Shown here: positions 23,502 to 31,688 of the stretch, in pieces
Position numbering within the stretch: the stretch's first letter is position 1
Layout of the letters: each line of letters opens with the position of its first letter
Assembly: GCA_020024185.1 (NCBI GenBank)
Contig: JAHHUD010000013.1
Coordinates: 1-32,631, forward strand
Reading direction: 5' to 3'
Source: Oscillospiraceae bacterium
GTDB taxonomy: Bacteria; Bacillota; Clostridia; Oscillospirales; Ruminococcaceae
DNA length: 32,631 bases
Translations under genes and position numbers: made by a program
Notes under the pieces: model-generated
The model's database searches: none
The model's input: the letters and a program-made list of their open reading frames with translations, nothing else
Told to the model about the DNA's origin: nothing

Positions 23502-23711
23502 ATGTTTTATAAAGTTTGTCTTGCACTTCTTATTATAGGCGGTATAAACTGGGGACTTATTGGCATATTAAATTTTAACCTTGTTGCATTTATCTTTGGT
23601 GGTGGCAGTTTGCTTTCCAGAATTATATACACTATTGTTGGTGTAGCTGCAATATGCTGTATACCGGCACTATTCTCCTGTAATGGCGATGACTGTAACA
23701 GCGATATGTAA
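23502..23711 (+). CDS. DUF378 family small membrane protein
   Basis: This 69-residue protein has two membrane segments (about residues 5-24 and 40-58). The ALLIIGGINWGLIGILNFNLVAFIFG stretch is the DUF378/YuzA signature; function is unknown. The tail is short and acidic with cysteines (CNGDDCNSD). I prefer the ATG at 23502 to a TTG twelve bases earlier because that TTG directly abuts the AAAGGA; even so the ATG spacing of 12 is long. It lies between the nadE terminator and a terminator shared with the converging DUF2812 gene. Confidence 0.85.
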   Translation: MFYKVCLALLIIGGINWGLIGILNFNLVAFIFGGGSLLSRIIYTIVGVAAICCIPALFSCNGDDCNSDM

Positions 23712-23714
23712 AAG

Positions 23715-23747
23715 AAAAAGGAACAGTTTTTAACCCTGTTCCTTTTC
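23715..23747. terminator. Bidirectional terminator between converging genes
   Basis: AAAAGGAACAG and CTGTTCCTTTTC form the stem, with an A-rich left flank and CTTTTTTTATT on the right. It serves the DUF378 gene from the left and the DUF2812 gene from the right. Confidence 0.85.
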
Positions 23748-23752
23748 TTTTT

Positions 23753-24289
23753 TTATTGTGTAATATTATTATCTTTTAAAATTTCTTTTCTTTTTTTGCG
23801 TATTTTATAATAAGCATAACCGCATAGTCCGGCGACCATAAAATTTATAGTGCCAAATATAAAATTTTTTTCATGAGGTAGCAAAAAACATTCATTAATG
23901 CCACATAATAAATTAGTTATTGCCAAAAGAAGTGGCACTATATATATTCTTTTTAGATATTTTAATTTTGACTCTTTATCTGAATACATATTAAATTCAT
24001 ATTCTCTGTCTTTTTCTTTTCTGAAATATGCCCAATTCCCCATTCTTCCAATATATTTTATACCTGTTTCTTCAACAAATTCCAAATATTCTCTATTCTT
24101 TTTACTGCATACCATACCGTCAAGCAATTCAATTGCATACTGATATTTATCTTTTTCTCCCTGCTCAAATTCATAAGTACAAAAACTCACTCGATTTAAT
24201 AGCCAACCATCTTGTGACATTTTATTCAACCATTTTTGTTCTTCATCAAATTTCCATATAAAGAATGTTCTGTGTACAACCTTTTTCAT
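23753..24289 (-). CDS. DUF2812 domain-containing membrane protein
   Basis: The 178-residue protein begins with a DUF2812-like soluble domain (about residues 1-105): FFIWKFDEEQKWLNKMSQDGWLL, VSFCTYEFEQGEKDKYQYAIELL and GIKYIGRMGNWAYFRKEK are the typical blocks. Two hydrophobic helices follow (about 113-128 and 142-160) and a basic tail. DUF2812 genes commonly sit directly after a padR regulator, as here (3-base gap), and the pair is thought to act in envelope stress or drug response, with no biochemical function known. The regulator upstream probably controls it. Confidence 0.85.
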   Translation of the reverse strand: MKKVVHRTFFIWKFDEEQKWLNKMSQDGWLLNRVSFCTYEFEQGEKDKYQYAIELLDGMVCSKKNREYLEFVEETGIKYIGRMGNWAYFRKEKDREYEFNMYSDKESKLKYLKRIYIVPLLLAITNLLCGINECFLLPHEKNFIFGTINFMVAGLCGYAYYKIRKKRKEILKDNNITQ

Positions 24290-24292
24290 AAA

Positions 24293-24607
24293 CTACACCC
24301 CCAAAATATCTCTGCCATTTTTTGCAAGTTCTTCAAGACGCAAAACTTCTTCTTTTAATATTTTGATACCACTTTCTGTTATTTTATACTCTTTTTTTCT
24401 GCTTTCTCTTACTTCCGGCAACGCCACTATCCAGCCTTTATCAACTAAATTATTTAAAGCTCCGTATAAAGTGCCTGGTGCAAGATGTATTCTTCCGTTT
24501 GACATCTGCTGAACATCTTGCATAATGCCATATCCGTGACGGCTCTGTGTAAGAGAAAGCAAGATATAATATATACCTTCTGTAAGAGCCATTTGATTAT
24601 TTGCCAT
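24293..24607 (-). CDS. PadR family transcriptional regulator
   Basis: The 104-residue protein is a PadR winged helix-turn-helix of the short (subfamily 2) type. It has ALTEGIYYILLSLTQSRHGYGIMQDVQQMSNGRIHLAPGTLYGALNNLVDKGWI with the hallmark HGYGI and PGTLYGAL motifs, the wing around residues 60-75, and a single C-terminal helix for dimerisation. I chose the ATG encoding MANNQ, preceded by AAGGAG; the frame stays open upstream into the ileS terminator region, which is not coding. It heads a two-gene unit with the DUF2812 gene and is likely autoregulated, as shown by repeated half sites over its promoter. Confidence 0.93.
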   Translation of the reverse strand: MANNQMALTEGIYYILLSLTQSRHGYGIMQDVQQMSNGRIHLAPGTLYGALNNLVDKGWIVALPEVRESRKKEYKITESGIKILKEEVLRLEELAKNGRDILGV

Positions 24608-24626
24608 GATACCCACTCCTTCGCTT

Positions 24627-24673
24627 GACGATATATCGTCTATCGATATATTTATTATATCGTCATCCGATAT
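24627..24673. promoter_or_regulatory. Array of CGATAT half sites over the padR promoter (candidate operator)
   Basis: Three overlapping symmetric elements share the half site CGATAT/ATATCG: a perfect 14-bp palindrome GACGATATATCGTC (24627-24640); CGATATA-5-TATATCG (24644-24662); and ATATCG-5-CGATAT (24657-24673). Together they cover the start of transcription, the -10 box and most of the spacer to -35. The natural binder would be the PadR protein encoded just downstream. Confidence 0.65.
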
Positions 24674-24682
24674 ATATGTCAA
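24654..24682 (-). promoter_or_regulatory. Perfect-consensus promoter of padR-DUF2812
   Basis: On the minus strand TTGACA (24677-24682) and TATAAT (24654-24659) are separated by exactly 17 bases, the full SigA consensus. A promoter this strong needs tight repression, which fits the dense operator repeats laid over it. Confidence 0.85.
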
Positions 24683-24722
24683 TATTTTTTTAGAAAATAA
24701 ATATAAATTTTTGCACAAAAAA

Positions 24723-24748
24723 ACTCCGTATGAATTAACATACGGAGT
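24723..24748 (-). terminator. Intrinsic terminator after ileS
   Basis: A perfect 10-bp stem ACTCCGTATG/CATACGGAGT (24723-24732 with 24739-24748) is followed on the minus strand by TTTTTTTG. It lies eight bases past the ileS stop codon and upstream of the padR promoter. Confidence 0.9.
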
Positions 24749-24755
24749 AAAAATA

Positions 24756-27700
24756 TTATTTTTTGATAACTGTAAATACAACTTTTTCGCCGTTGATATC
24801 CCAGTCTTTTGTATAACCTTCTGCCTGTGCAACTGTGATTGCATCTGCAAGAACATTTTCCATAATTTCTGCACTGTTTGCTGTTGCAATAGTTTCAATT
24901 TTTTCATTGCCACAAACAAATACATCAATATGGTCCATAACTTCAAAACCTGCATCTTTACGCATTGTTTGAAGTTTTGAGATAATTTCTCTTACAAATC
25001 CTTCTTCAATAAGTTCTTCTGTAAGATGTGTGTCAAGAGCAACAATAACATTATTGTCTGCAACACTTTCAAAACCTTCTGTTTGTTTTGTTTCAATGAG
25101 AAGGTCATCTGCTGTAAGAGCAATATCACCATTTGGACTTGCCAAAACAATTTCACCTTTTGCGTCAAGTTCAGCCTTTGCTTTGCTTCCATCAAGTTCG
25201 CTTAACAATGTTCTGATTTCGCCAAGACGTTTGCCATATTTTGGTCCAAGTGTTTTAAGTTGTGGCTTAAAGTTATAAGAGATATAACCAGATGCGTCAC
25301 TGATTTCTTCAACTTCTTTAACATTAAGTTCTTCAGCAAGAATTTCTTTATAATAATCACTGAGTTCTCTGTCTGCTTTTACATACATTTTTGCAAGTGG
25401 CTGACGGTTTTTGATACCTGATACATTTCTTGCACTTCTTGCAAGTGTTGCAACTTCAAGAACAAGACTCATATCTTTTTCAAGTTCTGTATCAATAAAG
25501 CTTTCATCAGCAACTGGGAAAGAGCAAAGATGAACACTGAGTGGAGCATCTTTATCAACTGTTCTCACAAGATTTTGATAAATTTGTTCTGTCATAAATG
25601 GGATAAGCGGAGCACTTACTTTTGCAAGTGTTACCAATGCTGTATAAAGTGTCATATAAGCATTAATTTTATCCTGTTCCATGCCTTTTGCCCAGAATCT
25701 TTCACGGCTACGGCGTACATACCAGTTTGACATATCGTCAACAAATTCTTGAAGAACCTTTGCAGTTTCTGGAATACGGTAGTTTGCAAGGTTGTCGTCA
25801 ACTTCTTTAATCATTGTGTTGAGTTTAGAGAAAAGCCATCTATCCATTACAGAAAGGCTGTCTTTATCAACAGTATATTTTGTTGCGTCAAATTTATCAA
25901 TATCAGCATAAAGAGTAAAGAATGCGTATACATTCCACAATGTACCCATAAATTTGCGTTGATATTCAACAACTGCTTTATCATGGAAACGGTTTGGAAG
26001 CCATGGAGCACTGTTTGCGTAGAAGTACCAACGGATAGCGTCTGCACCAAATGTTTCAAGTGCGTTGAATGGGTCCACTGCGTTACCTTTTGATTTACTC
26101 ATTTTCTGTCCGTTTGCGTCTTGAACGTGGCCTAAAACAATTACGTTTTTAAATGGTGCTTTGTCAAAGAGCAATGTGGAAATTGCAAGAAGTGAGTAGA
26201 ACCAACCACGAGTTTGGTCAACAGCTTCACTGATAAAGTTTGCTGGGAACTGAGCTTCAAATAAATCTTGATTTTCAAATGGGTAATGGTGCTGTGCAAA
26301 TGGCATAGAACCAGAGTCAAACCAACAGTCGATAACCTCTGGAACACGTTTCATCTGCTTGCCACATTCTGGACAAGTAATTGTAACTGCATCGATATAA
26401 GGACGGTGAAGTTCTATTTCTTCTGGGCAGTTTGGAGACATTTTACGCAATTCTTCTTTTGAACCAATTGCATGGCGATGTCCACATTCACATTCCCAAA
26501 TGTTAAGAGGTGTGCCCCAGTATCTGTTACGAGAAATACCCCAGTCTTGAACATTTTCAAGCCAGTCACCAAAACGGCCTTTACCGATGGATTCTGGAAT
26601 CCAGTTGATTGTGTTGTTATTTTTGATAAGGTTATCTTTAACCGCTGTCATTTTAACAAACCAAGAATCTCTTGCATAGTAGATAAGTGGAGTGTCACAA
26701 CGCCAACAGTGTGGATAGCTATGTTCAAATTTTGGAGCAGAGAAAAGCAATCCTCTTTCTTTTAAATCTGCAATAATTTTTTCATCTGCGTCTTTGCAGA
26801 ACACACCCGGCCAAGCTGTTTCAGCTGTAAGTTCACCTTTTGCGTCAACGAGCTGAACAAAAGGAAGTTCATATCTTCTGCCAACCTGTGCGTCATCTTC
26901 ACCGAATGCAGGTGCAATATGAACTACACCTGTACCGTCAGAAAGTGTAACATAATCTGCACAAGTTACATACCAGCATTTTTCTTTTGGCTGTACAAAA
27001 GAGAACAATGGTTCATACTCTTTATATTCAAGGTCTTTACCGACAAAAGTTTCAACAACTTCGTATTTACCTTCGCCCAAAACTTTGTCACAGAGAGCGT
27101 GTGCCATATAGAATACATCGCCATCTTCTGTTTTAACTTTTACATATTCTTCTTTTGGGTTTACACAAAGTGCAACGTTTGAAGGAAGTGTCCAAGGTGT
27201 TGTTGTCCATGCAAGAATGTATGCGTCTTCGTCTTTAACTTTAAATTTTGCAATTGCAGAACGTTCTTTTACATCTTTATACCCTTGAGCAACTTCATGG
27301 CTGGAAAGTGGTGTACCACAACGTGGACAGTATGGAACAATCTTAAAGCCTTTATACAAAAGACCTTTATTCCAAATTTCTTTAAGTGCCCACCATTCAC
27401 TTTCAATAAAATCATCATGGTATGTTACGTATGGGTTATCCATATCAGCCCAGAAACCAACTGTACCGGAAAAATCTTCCCACATACCTTTGTATTTCCA
27501 AACGCTTTCTTTACATTTTGAGATAAATGGTTCAAGCCCATAAGCTTCAATTTGTTCTTTGCCGTTGATACCAACAAGTTTTTCAACTTCAAGTTCAACA
27601 GGAAGTCCGTGTGTGTCCCAACCAGCTTTTCTTGGAACATATTCCCCTTTCATTGTATGATAACGAGGAATCATATCTTTGATAACACGTGTTAAAACGT

Positions 27701-27872
27701 GGCCAATGTGTGGTTTTCCGTTTGCAGTTGGTGGTCCGTCATAGAATGTATATGTTGGGCCATTTTTTGTTTGTTCCATGCTTTTTTCAAAAATCTGGTT
27801 TTCTTTCCAGAATTCAAGCACTTCTTTTTCTCTTTGCACAAAATTCAAGTCTGTGGATACTTTTTTGTACAT
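24756..27872 (-). CDS. ileS: Isoleucyl-tRNA synthetase (long, eukaryote-like type)
   Basis: This 1038-residue class I enzyme charges tRNA-Ile. HIGH is at residues 55-58 (GPPTANGKPHIGH) and KMSKS at 590-594 (DANGQKMSKSKGN). The editing CP1 domain contains CPRCGTPLS and AWTTTPWTLPSN; a zinc-type CPECGKQ lies ahead of DCWFDSGS; the anticodon-binding helices and a long C-terminal extension follow. The length, the PRKAGWDTHGLPVELEVEK block and the KMSKSKGN form fit the IleS2 (eukaryote-like) class, known elsewhere for poor mupirocin binding, rather than the about 920-residue IleS1. I chose the ATG encoding MYKKV because GGAGG stands eight bases ahead. It is under T-box control. Confidence 0.97.
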   Translation of the reverse strand: MYKKVSTDLNFVQREKEVLEFWKENQIFEKSMEQTKNGPTYTFYDGPPTANGKPHIGHVLTRVIKDMIPRYHTMKGEYVPRKAGWDTHGLPVELEVEKLVGINGKEQIEAYGLEPFISKCKESVWKYKGMWEDFSGTVGFWADMDNPYVTYHDDFIESEWWALKEIWNKGLLYKGFKIVPYCPRCGTPLSSHEVAQGYKDVKERSAIAKFKVKDEDAYILAWTTTPWTLPSNVALCVNPKEEYVKVKTEDGDVFYMAHALCDKVLGEGKYEVVETFVGKDLEYKEYEPLFSFVQPKEKCWYVTCADYVTLSDGTGVVHIAPAFGEDDAQVGRRYELPFVQLVDAKGELTAETAWPGVFCKDADEKIIADLKERGLLFSAPKFEHSYPHCWRCDTPLIYYARDSWFVKMTAVKDNLIKNNNTINWIPESIGKGRFGDWLENVQDWGISRNRYWGTPLNIWECECGHRHAIGSKEELRKMSPNCPEEIELHRPYIDAVTITCPECGKQMKRVPEVIDCWFDSGSMPFAQHHYPFENQDLFEAQFPANFISEAVDQTRGWFYSLLAISTLLFDKAPFKNVIVLGHVQDANGQKMSKSKGNAVDPFNALETFGADAIRWYFYANSAPWLPNRFHDKAVVEYQRKFMGTLWNVYAFFTLYADIDKFDATKYTVDKDSLSVMDRWLFSKLNTMIKEVDDNLANYRIPETAKVLQEFVDDMSNWYVRRSRERFWAKGMEQDKINAYMTLYTALVTLAKVSAPLIPFMTEQIYQNLVRTVDKDAPLSVHLCSFPVADESFIDTELEKDMSLVLEVATLARSARNVSGIKNRQPLAKMYVKADRELSDYYKEILAEELNVKEVEEISDASGYISYNFKPQLKTLGPKYGKRLGEIRTLLSELDGSKAKAELDAKGEIVLASPNGDIALTADDLLIETKQTEGFESVADNNVIVALDTHLTEELIEEGFVREIISKLQTMRKDAGFEVMDHIDVFVCGNEKIETIATANSAEIMENVLADAITVAQAEGYTKDWDINGEKVVFTVIKK

Positions 27873-27922
27873 TTTCAAATCCTCCAAAAAATTTTTTTGT
27901 GATTATTGTAATAGAAAAAAAT

Positions 27923-28198
27923 AAAAAGCCTTTGCCCTGCATAACAGGACAAAGACTTATACAATCTTTGTTATACCACCTATTACAACATACTATCATA
28001 TGCCTTTCAAATAACGGTGAAAAACCGACAAAACTTAATAGTTTCCGTTCAGCTTTGCAACTCTAAAGTGATTTTCACTTAAAAATTACTTTTATACGGC
28101 TCTCACCTATCCCGTACTCTCTTTGAATTTCATTTAAAAGCTACTGTCTTTGTCATAGTTTTTGTTTTTGATGATACAGCTATTGTAAGCTAATATCT
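27923..28198 (-). ncRNA. T-box riboswitch, isoleucine-specific, upstream of ileS
   Basis: The minus strand shows a T-box element (AGGTGGTATAACAAAG, about 27966-27981, with the TGGT bulge), a Stem I starting AAAGAGAGTACGGG, and a terminator stem GTCTTTGTCCTG/CAGGGCAAAGGC (27928-27939 with 27945-27956) followed by TTTTTATTTTTT. The triplet ATC at 28070-28072 is the likely specifier for Ile. It lies 16 bases ahead of GCTGAA, exactly as TTC does in the Phe leader of this window. Starved, uncharged tRNA-Ile should turn ileS on. Confidence 0.93.
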
Positions 28199-28204
28199 CT
28201 ATAA

Positions 28205-28233
28205 ATATTAGTATATTTTCATTTTATTGTCAA
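28205..28233 (-). promoter_or_regulatory. Promoter of the ileS T-box transcript
   Basis: On the minus strand TTGACA (28228-28233) and TAATAT (28205-28210) are 17 bases apart, a near-consensus SigA promoter. Transcription would start near 28198, giving a leader of about 325 bases to the ileS start codon. Confidence 0.8.
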
Positions 28234-28273
28234 TACACAAGTTAATTTATTTACCATAAATGTAATTTATTGG

Positions 28274-28906
28274 CTACCATTCTTTATTTTTATTTATCCT
28301 AAGGCTAATTAGCATACTTACAATATACAAAACTACCAAAAATAATAAATTTAATATTAAAAATGTAGTTTGGTTTAAATTTTCGAAATTACTTATAGTC
28401 ATTTCAACATTGCTTTTTGATGTTACAAACATAATTACACCAGTAATAAAAAACACACTAAAATATGAAATCATAAGAACAATCATACTTTTTTCAACAC
28501 CAAACTTAAAAATAATCGGAAGCATCAATGACTGATATACAATTGATATTGATACGTTATTAATGATGCTTTGGGTTATATCTTGTATTGCTCCATCATA
28601 CATAAAAAAGGAAGTGATTCCTCCAAGTATAACGGAAATTATACATAAAAAAATACCCTCTATGTATTTTGAAGTAACTATATCTGATTTTTTTATCGGC
28701 ATTATTCCCGCAAAATGATTAAATTTACTTCTTTCGTCCCATGTCATAGTAGTAGTTGATAACATAGCAAAATAAATTGCTGAAAATGAAATAAAAAATT
28801 CGTTTTCCGCTACAACAGCTATAAAACAAAATACTATTGACAATAAAAACATACTTTTTAATGAGTTTTTAACTGTTAAAAAATCTTTTACAATTAACCC
28901 TTTCAT
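28274..28906 (-). CDS. ABC-2 type transporter permease
   Basis: The 210-residue protein has six hydrophobic segments (about residues 18-34, 38-52, 88-105, 115-135, 143-163 and 182-203) and the MKGLIVKDFLTVKNSLK start plus TWDERSKFNHFAGIMPIKKSDIVTSKYIEG block typical of the small ABC-2 permeases in GntR/YtrA-type operons, a group that includes the Pmt peptide exporter of staphylococci. It would form the membrane part of the exporter whose ATPase is encoded immediately upstream with no gap. Substrate is unknown. No terminator is obvious after it before the ileS promoter. Confidence 0.88.
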   Translation of the reverse strand: MKGLIVKDFLTVKNSLKSMFLLSIVFCFIAVVAENEFFISFSAIYFAMLSTTTMTWDERSKFNHFAGIMPIKKSDIVTSKYIEGIFLCIISVILGGITSFFMYDGAIQDITQSIINNVSISIVYQSLMLPIIFKFGVEKSMIVLMISYFSVFFITGVIMFVTSKSNVEMTISNFENLNQTTFLILNLLFLVVLYIVSMLISLRINKNKEW

Positions 28907-29746
28907 CTATTTTGCCTCCTTTGTATAGAACAACATTATATCCTCTATGGACGGTTTATCCATCAAAAACTCTCCGTTAACTTTATCAGCATAAACAAGT
29001 GCTTGTGTTGAAAAACTATTTTGTTTATACCCTATTATTGCAGATTTATCTATCGTATTTATTTCATCATTTTTACAATGTAAAATTGCATATTTTTCAT
29101 AAATTTCGTCTTTGTTTTCAACAAAAACTATTTCTCCGTCTTTTATAAAAGCAATGTAATCACACACTTTTTCAAGGTCACTTGTTATATGGCTTGATAT
29201 AAGTACACTGTTGTTTTCATTTTGCACAAAATCAAGAAGTATATCCAAAATTTCATCACGCACAACTGGGTCAAGCCCACTTGTTGGCTCATCTAAAACC
29301 AAAAGCTGTGGGGTGTGGCATATTGCAGTTGCAATATTAAGTTTTGCCTTCATACCTGTGGAAAATTCTTTTATTTTTTTATTTTCAGGTATGGCAAAAT
29401 TTTTGCATAAATTTTCAAACTTATCCATATCCCAACTTTTATAAACTTCTTTTAATATCTTTTTAATATCTTTTATTGTAAGCATTTCTGCATAAGGGCA
29501 ACCGTCAAGTACAACACCGATTTTTTCTTTATCGCTGTTTTCCAATTTTTCTTTGCCAAAAATTTTTACTGTTCCGCTGTCGATATTTAGTAACCCTAAA
29601 AGGCAGTTTATTGTTGTGGATTTACCTGCACCATTTGCACCGATAAATCCCATTATGTACCCTTTTTCAAGTGATAAATTTACATTTTTTATGCCAAAGT
29701 CTTTAAAAGATTTGCATACATTATTCATTTCAAAAATATTATCCAT
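28907..29746 (-). CDS. ABC transporter ATP-binding protein
   Basis: This 279-residue protein is the ATPase of an ABC-2 exporter. Walker A is GANGAGKST at residues 36-44 (K42); the signature is FSTGMKAKLNIA near residue 130, slightly divergent from LSGGQ, as usual for YtrB/PmtA-like members; Walker B is LLVLDEPTSGLDP; and the switch histidine follows in ISSHITSDLEKVCD. The last about 65 residues form an extra C-terminal domain. Its ATG lies right after the gntR stop codon, and the permease gene starts at its own stop, so the three genes are one operon. Confidence 0.95.
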   Translation of the reverse strand: MDNIFEMNNVCKSFKDFGIKNVNLSLEKGYIMGFIGANGAGKSTTINCLLGLLNIDSGTVKIFGKEKLENSDKEKIGVVLDGCPYAEMLTIKDIKKILKEVYKSWDMDKFENLCKNFAIPENKKIKEFSTGMKAKLNIATAICHTPQLLVLDEPTSGLDPVVRDEILDILLDFVQNENNSVLISSHITSDLEKVCDYIAFIKDGEIVFVENKDEIYEKYAILHCKNDEINTIDKSAIIGYKQNSFSTQALVYADKVNGEFLMDKPSIEDIMLFYTKEAK

Positions 29747-29748
29747 AA

Positions 29749-30123
29749 CTATTTACCCTCATAAAGCATTGATAAAATTTCTTGCATTTCTGTATATGAA
29801 ATATCACACATATTTGCAATATCAACTGCCTTTGTCAATAAGTTTTCAATTTCTTTTAAATTTTCCTCTCTCACAAGTTGTATGTTTTTGCTTGCAACAA
29901 AACAGCCTTTACCTGCAACTATCACAATAAATCCATCTCTTTCAAGTTCTTCGTACGCTCTTTTTGTGGTTATAATACTTATACGAAGTTCTTTTGCAAG
30001 ATTTCTCATACTTGGAAGAGGTTGTCCCTCTTTTAATTTATTTTGCATTATAAGAGCTTTTATTTGATTTTCAATCTGTGCATATATCGGCTCTTGCGAT
30101 TGATTTGATATTATAATATCCAT
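29749..30123 (-). CDS. GntR family regulator, YtrA type
   Basis: The 124-residue protein has an N-terminal GntR winged helix-turn-helix (IYAQIENQIKALIMQNKLKEGQPLPSMRNLAKELRISIITTKRAYEELERDGFIVIVAGKGCFVA, residues 13-77) and only a short, two-helix C-terminal part for dimerisation, which is the YtrA subfamily design. Such regulators repress the ABC transporter genes placed directly behind them, and this is the layout here. GGAGG precedes the ATG. An imperfect palindrome overlies its promoter, suggesting autoregulation. The effector is unknown; in relatives it is often a cell-wall antibiotic or peptide. Confidence 0.94.
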   Translation of the reverse strand: MDIIISNQSQEPIYAQIENQIKALIMQNKLKEGQPLPSMRNLAKELRISIITTKRAYEELERDGFIVIVAGKGCFVASKNIQLVREENLKEIENLLTKAVDIANMCDISYTEMQEILSMLYEGK

Positions 30124-30140
30124 AAACAGCCTCCGTATTT

Positions 30141-30165
30141 ACTGTGTATATTTAGTATATACAGT
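30141..30165. promoter_or_regulatory. 25-bp imperfect palindrome at the gntR promoter (candidate YtrA-type operator)
   Basis: The outer ACTGT/ACAGT arms and inner TATA/TATA blocks form a 25-bp imperfect palindrome. It covers the -10 box and the predicted transcription start of the GntR-ABC operon, a position suited to repression by the encoded GntR protein. Confidence 0.55.
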
Positions 30166-30182
30166 ATACACGCATTTGTCAA
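30154..30182 (-). promoter_or_regulatory. Promoter of the GntR-ABC exporter operon
   Basis: On the minus strand TTGACA (30177-30182) and TATACT (30154-30159) are 17 bases apart, 30 bases before the gntR start codon; a strong SigA promoter overlapped by the palindrome. Confidence 0.8.
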
Positions 30183-30272
30183 CAGTTTTTTCAATTTTTA
30201 ATTTTGGTGTTTATTTATTGTTAGGAATGCAATATAATATATTATAGTTAATATATAAAAGAGGTCTTAGTT

Positions 30273-31622
30273 ATGAGCATTTTAGAAGATAAAAAGGTTA
30301 TACACTTTATTGGCATTGGCGGAAGTGGTATGTTTCCTATTGTGCAGATTTTACACGGCAAAGGATATACAATCACTGGCAGTGATGTAAACGAAGGTGA
30401 TATTATAAATTATGAACGCAATATGGGTATAAAAGTTACCATTCCACATACTGCCGATTGTGTAAAAGGCGCAGATTTGGTTGTATATTCTGCCGCTATT
30501 TTTAAAGATAACTGTGAACTTGCTATGGCAAAAGAGCTTGGAATACCTTGTGTTGAAAGAAGTATTATGCTTGGTGAAGTTTGCCGTTTATTTAAAAAAA
30601 GCATCTGTGTAAGTGGTACTCATGGAAAAACAACAACAACAAGTCTTATAAGTCAAATTCTTATTATGTCAGACAAAGACCCTGCTTGTGTTATAGGTGG
30701 TAAATTGCCACTTATTGACGGATATGGCAAAGACGGAACTGGCGAAAATGTGGTTATTGAGGCTTGTGAATACAGTTATACATTTCTTGAGCTTTTGCCT
30801 TATATGGCAGTTGTGCTTAATATAGACCATGACCATCTTGAATTTTTCAAAACTTTTGAAAATCTTAAAAACTCTTTTTTGCGTTTTACAAAACTTGCAA
30901 CAAACTGTGTTGTTATAAATGGTGACGATAAAAATACAACTGATACAATAAAAGATTTATCTGTACCTATTATCACTTTTGGTATTGAAAAAGAATGTGA
31001 TTATATAGGCTGTAACATAAGAAAAGAACATAAAAGTTTCTACTCTTTTGATGTAAAGCATAAAGGTGAAATTATTTCAACTGTTCATCTTTCAATCCCA
31101 GGCAGACACAATATATACAATGCTTTGGCTGCATTTGCTGCAACTCATCACATGGGTATTGAACCAGAAAAAATATCTTCTGCAATTGAAAAATTTGGTG
31201 GAGCAGGCAGACGTTTTGAAATCCACGGTACTGTTAACGGTGTTACTATTGCTGATGACTATGCACACCATCCAGAAGAAATAACTGCAACTCTTAATGC
31301 TGCTCAAGATATGGGATTTAATAAAGTTTGGGCAGTATTTCAGCCATTCACATATTCACGCACAAAAATGTTGCTTGATGATTTTGCAACAAGCCTTCAA
31401 ATTGCAGACAGAGTTGTTATGACAGAAATTATGGGTAGCCGTGAGGTTAATACTATCGGTATTTACACAAAGGATTTGGCAGAAAAAATTCCAGGCAGTG
31501 TATGGTTTAATACTTTTAAAGAAGTTGAAGACTATATTAGAAAAAACGCACAATCCGGAGACCTTGTTATAACTCTTGGTTGTGGTGATGTTTATAAAAT
31601 TGCAAAAGCACTTGTAAAATAG
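30273..31622 (+). CDS. murC: UDP-N-acetylmuramate--L-alanine ligase
   Basis: The 449-residue enzyme adds L-alanine to UDP-N-acetylmuramate, the first amino acid of the peptidoglycan stem peptide, in the cytoplasm. The N-terminal Rossmann domain begins HFIGIGGSGM, the ATP loop is GTHGKTTTTS (residues 115-124), the central domain has NIDHDHLEFF and SIPGRHNIYNALAA, and the C-terminal domain has GAGRRFEIHG, DDYAHHPEEI and FQPFTYSRT. All key Mur ligase residues are present and length is normal. GAGG precedes the ATG. A tentative TTGTTA-16-TATTAT promoter lies at 30218-30245. It is divergent from the GntR operon and not in a dcw cluster here. Confidence 0.97.
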   Translation: MSILEDKKVIHFIGIGGSGMFPIVQILHGKGYTITGSDVNEGDIINYERNMGIKVTIPHTADCVKGADLVVYSAAIFKDNCELAMAKELGIPCVERSIMLGEVCRLFKKSICVSGTHGKTTTTSLISQILIMSDKDPACVIGGKLPLIDGYGKDGTGENVVIEACEYSYTFLELLPYMAVVLNIDHDHLEFFKTFENLKNSFLRFTKLATNCVVINGDDKNTTDTIKDLSVPIITFGIEKECDYIGCNIRKEHKSFYSFDVKHKGEIISTVHLSIPGRHNIYNALAAFAATHHMGIEPEKISSAIEKFGGAGRRFEIHGTVNGVTIADDYAHHPEEITATLNAAQDMGFNKVWAVFQPFTYSRTKMLLDDFATSLQIADRVVMTEIMGSREVNTIGIYTKDLAEKIPGSVWFNTFKEVEDYIRKNAQSGDLVITLGCGDVYKIAKALVK

Positions 31623-31631
31623 AATAAAAAT

Positions 31632-31668
31632 AAAACGCCTTTCATACATTTAAGTATAAAAGGTGTTT
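31632..31668 (+). terminator. Intrinsic terminator after murC
   Basis: AAAACGCCTTT (from 31632) pairs with AAAGGTGTTTT (to 31668), with an inner ATAC/GTAT extension after one mismatch, and is followed by a T tract. It lies between murC and the holin-like gene; the ribosome binding site of the latter follows within 12 bases. Confidence 0.8.
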
Positions 31669-31688
31669 TTATTTTGCGAGGTAAGTTT

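Noticed and set aside
24608..24955. N-terminal extension of the PadR frame
   Set aside because: It runs through the padR promoter, the ileS terminator and the end of ileS; the ATG at 24607 has a good AAGGAG and yields a normal-length PadR.
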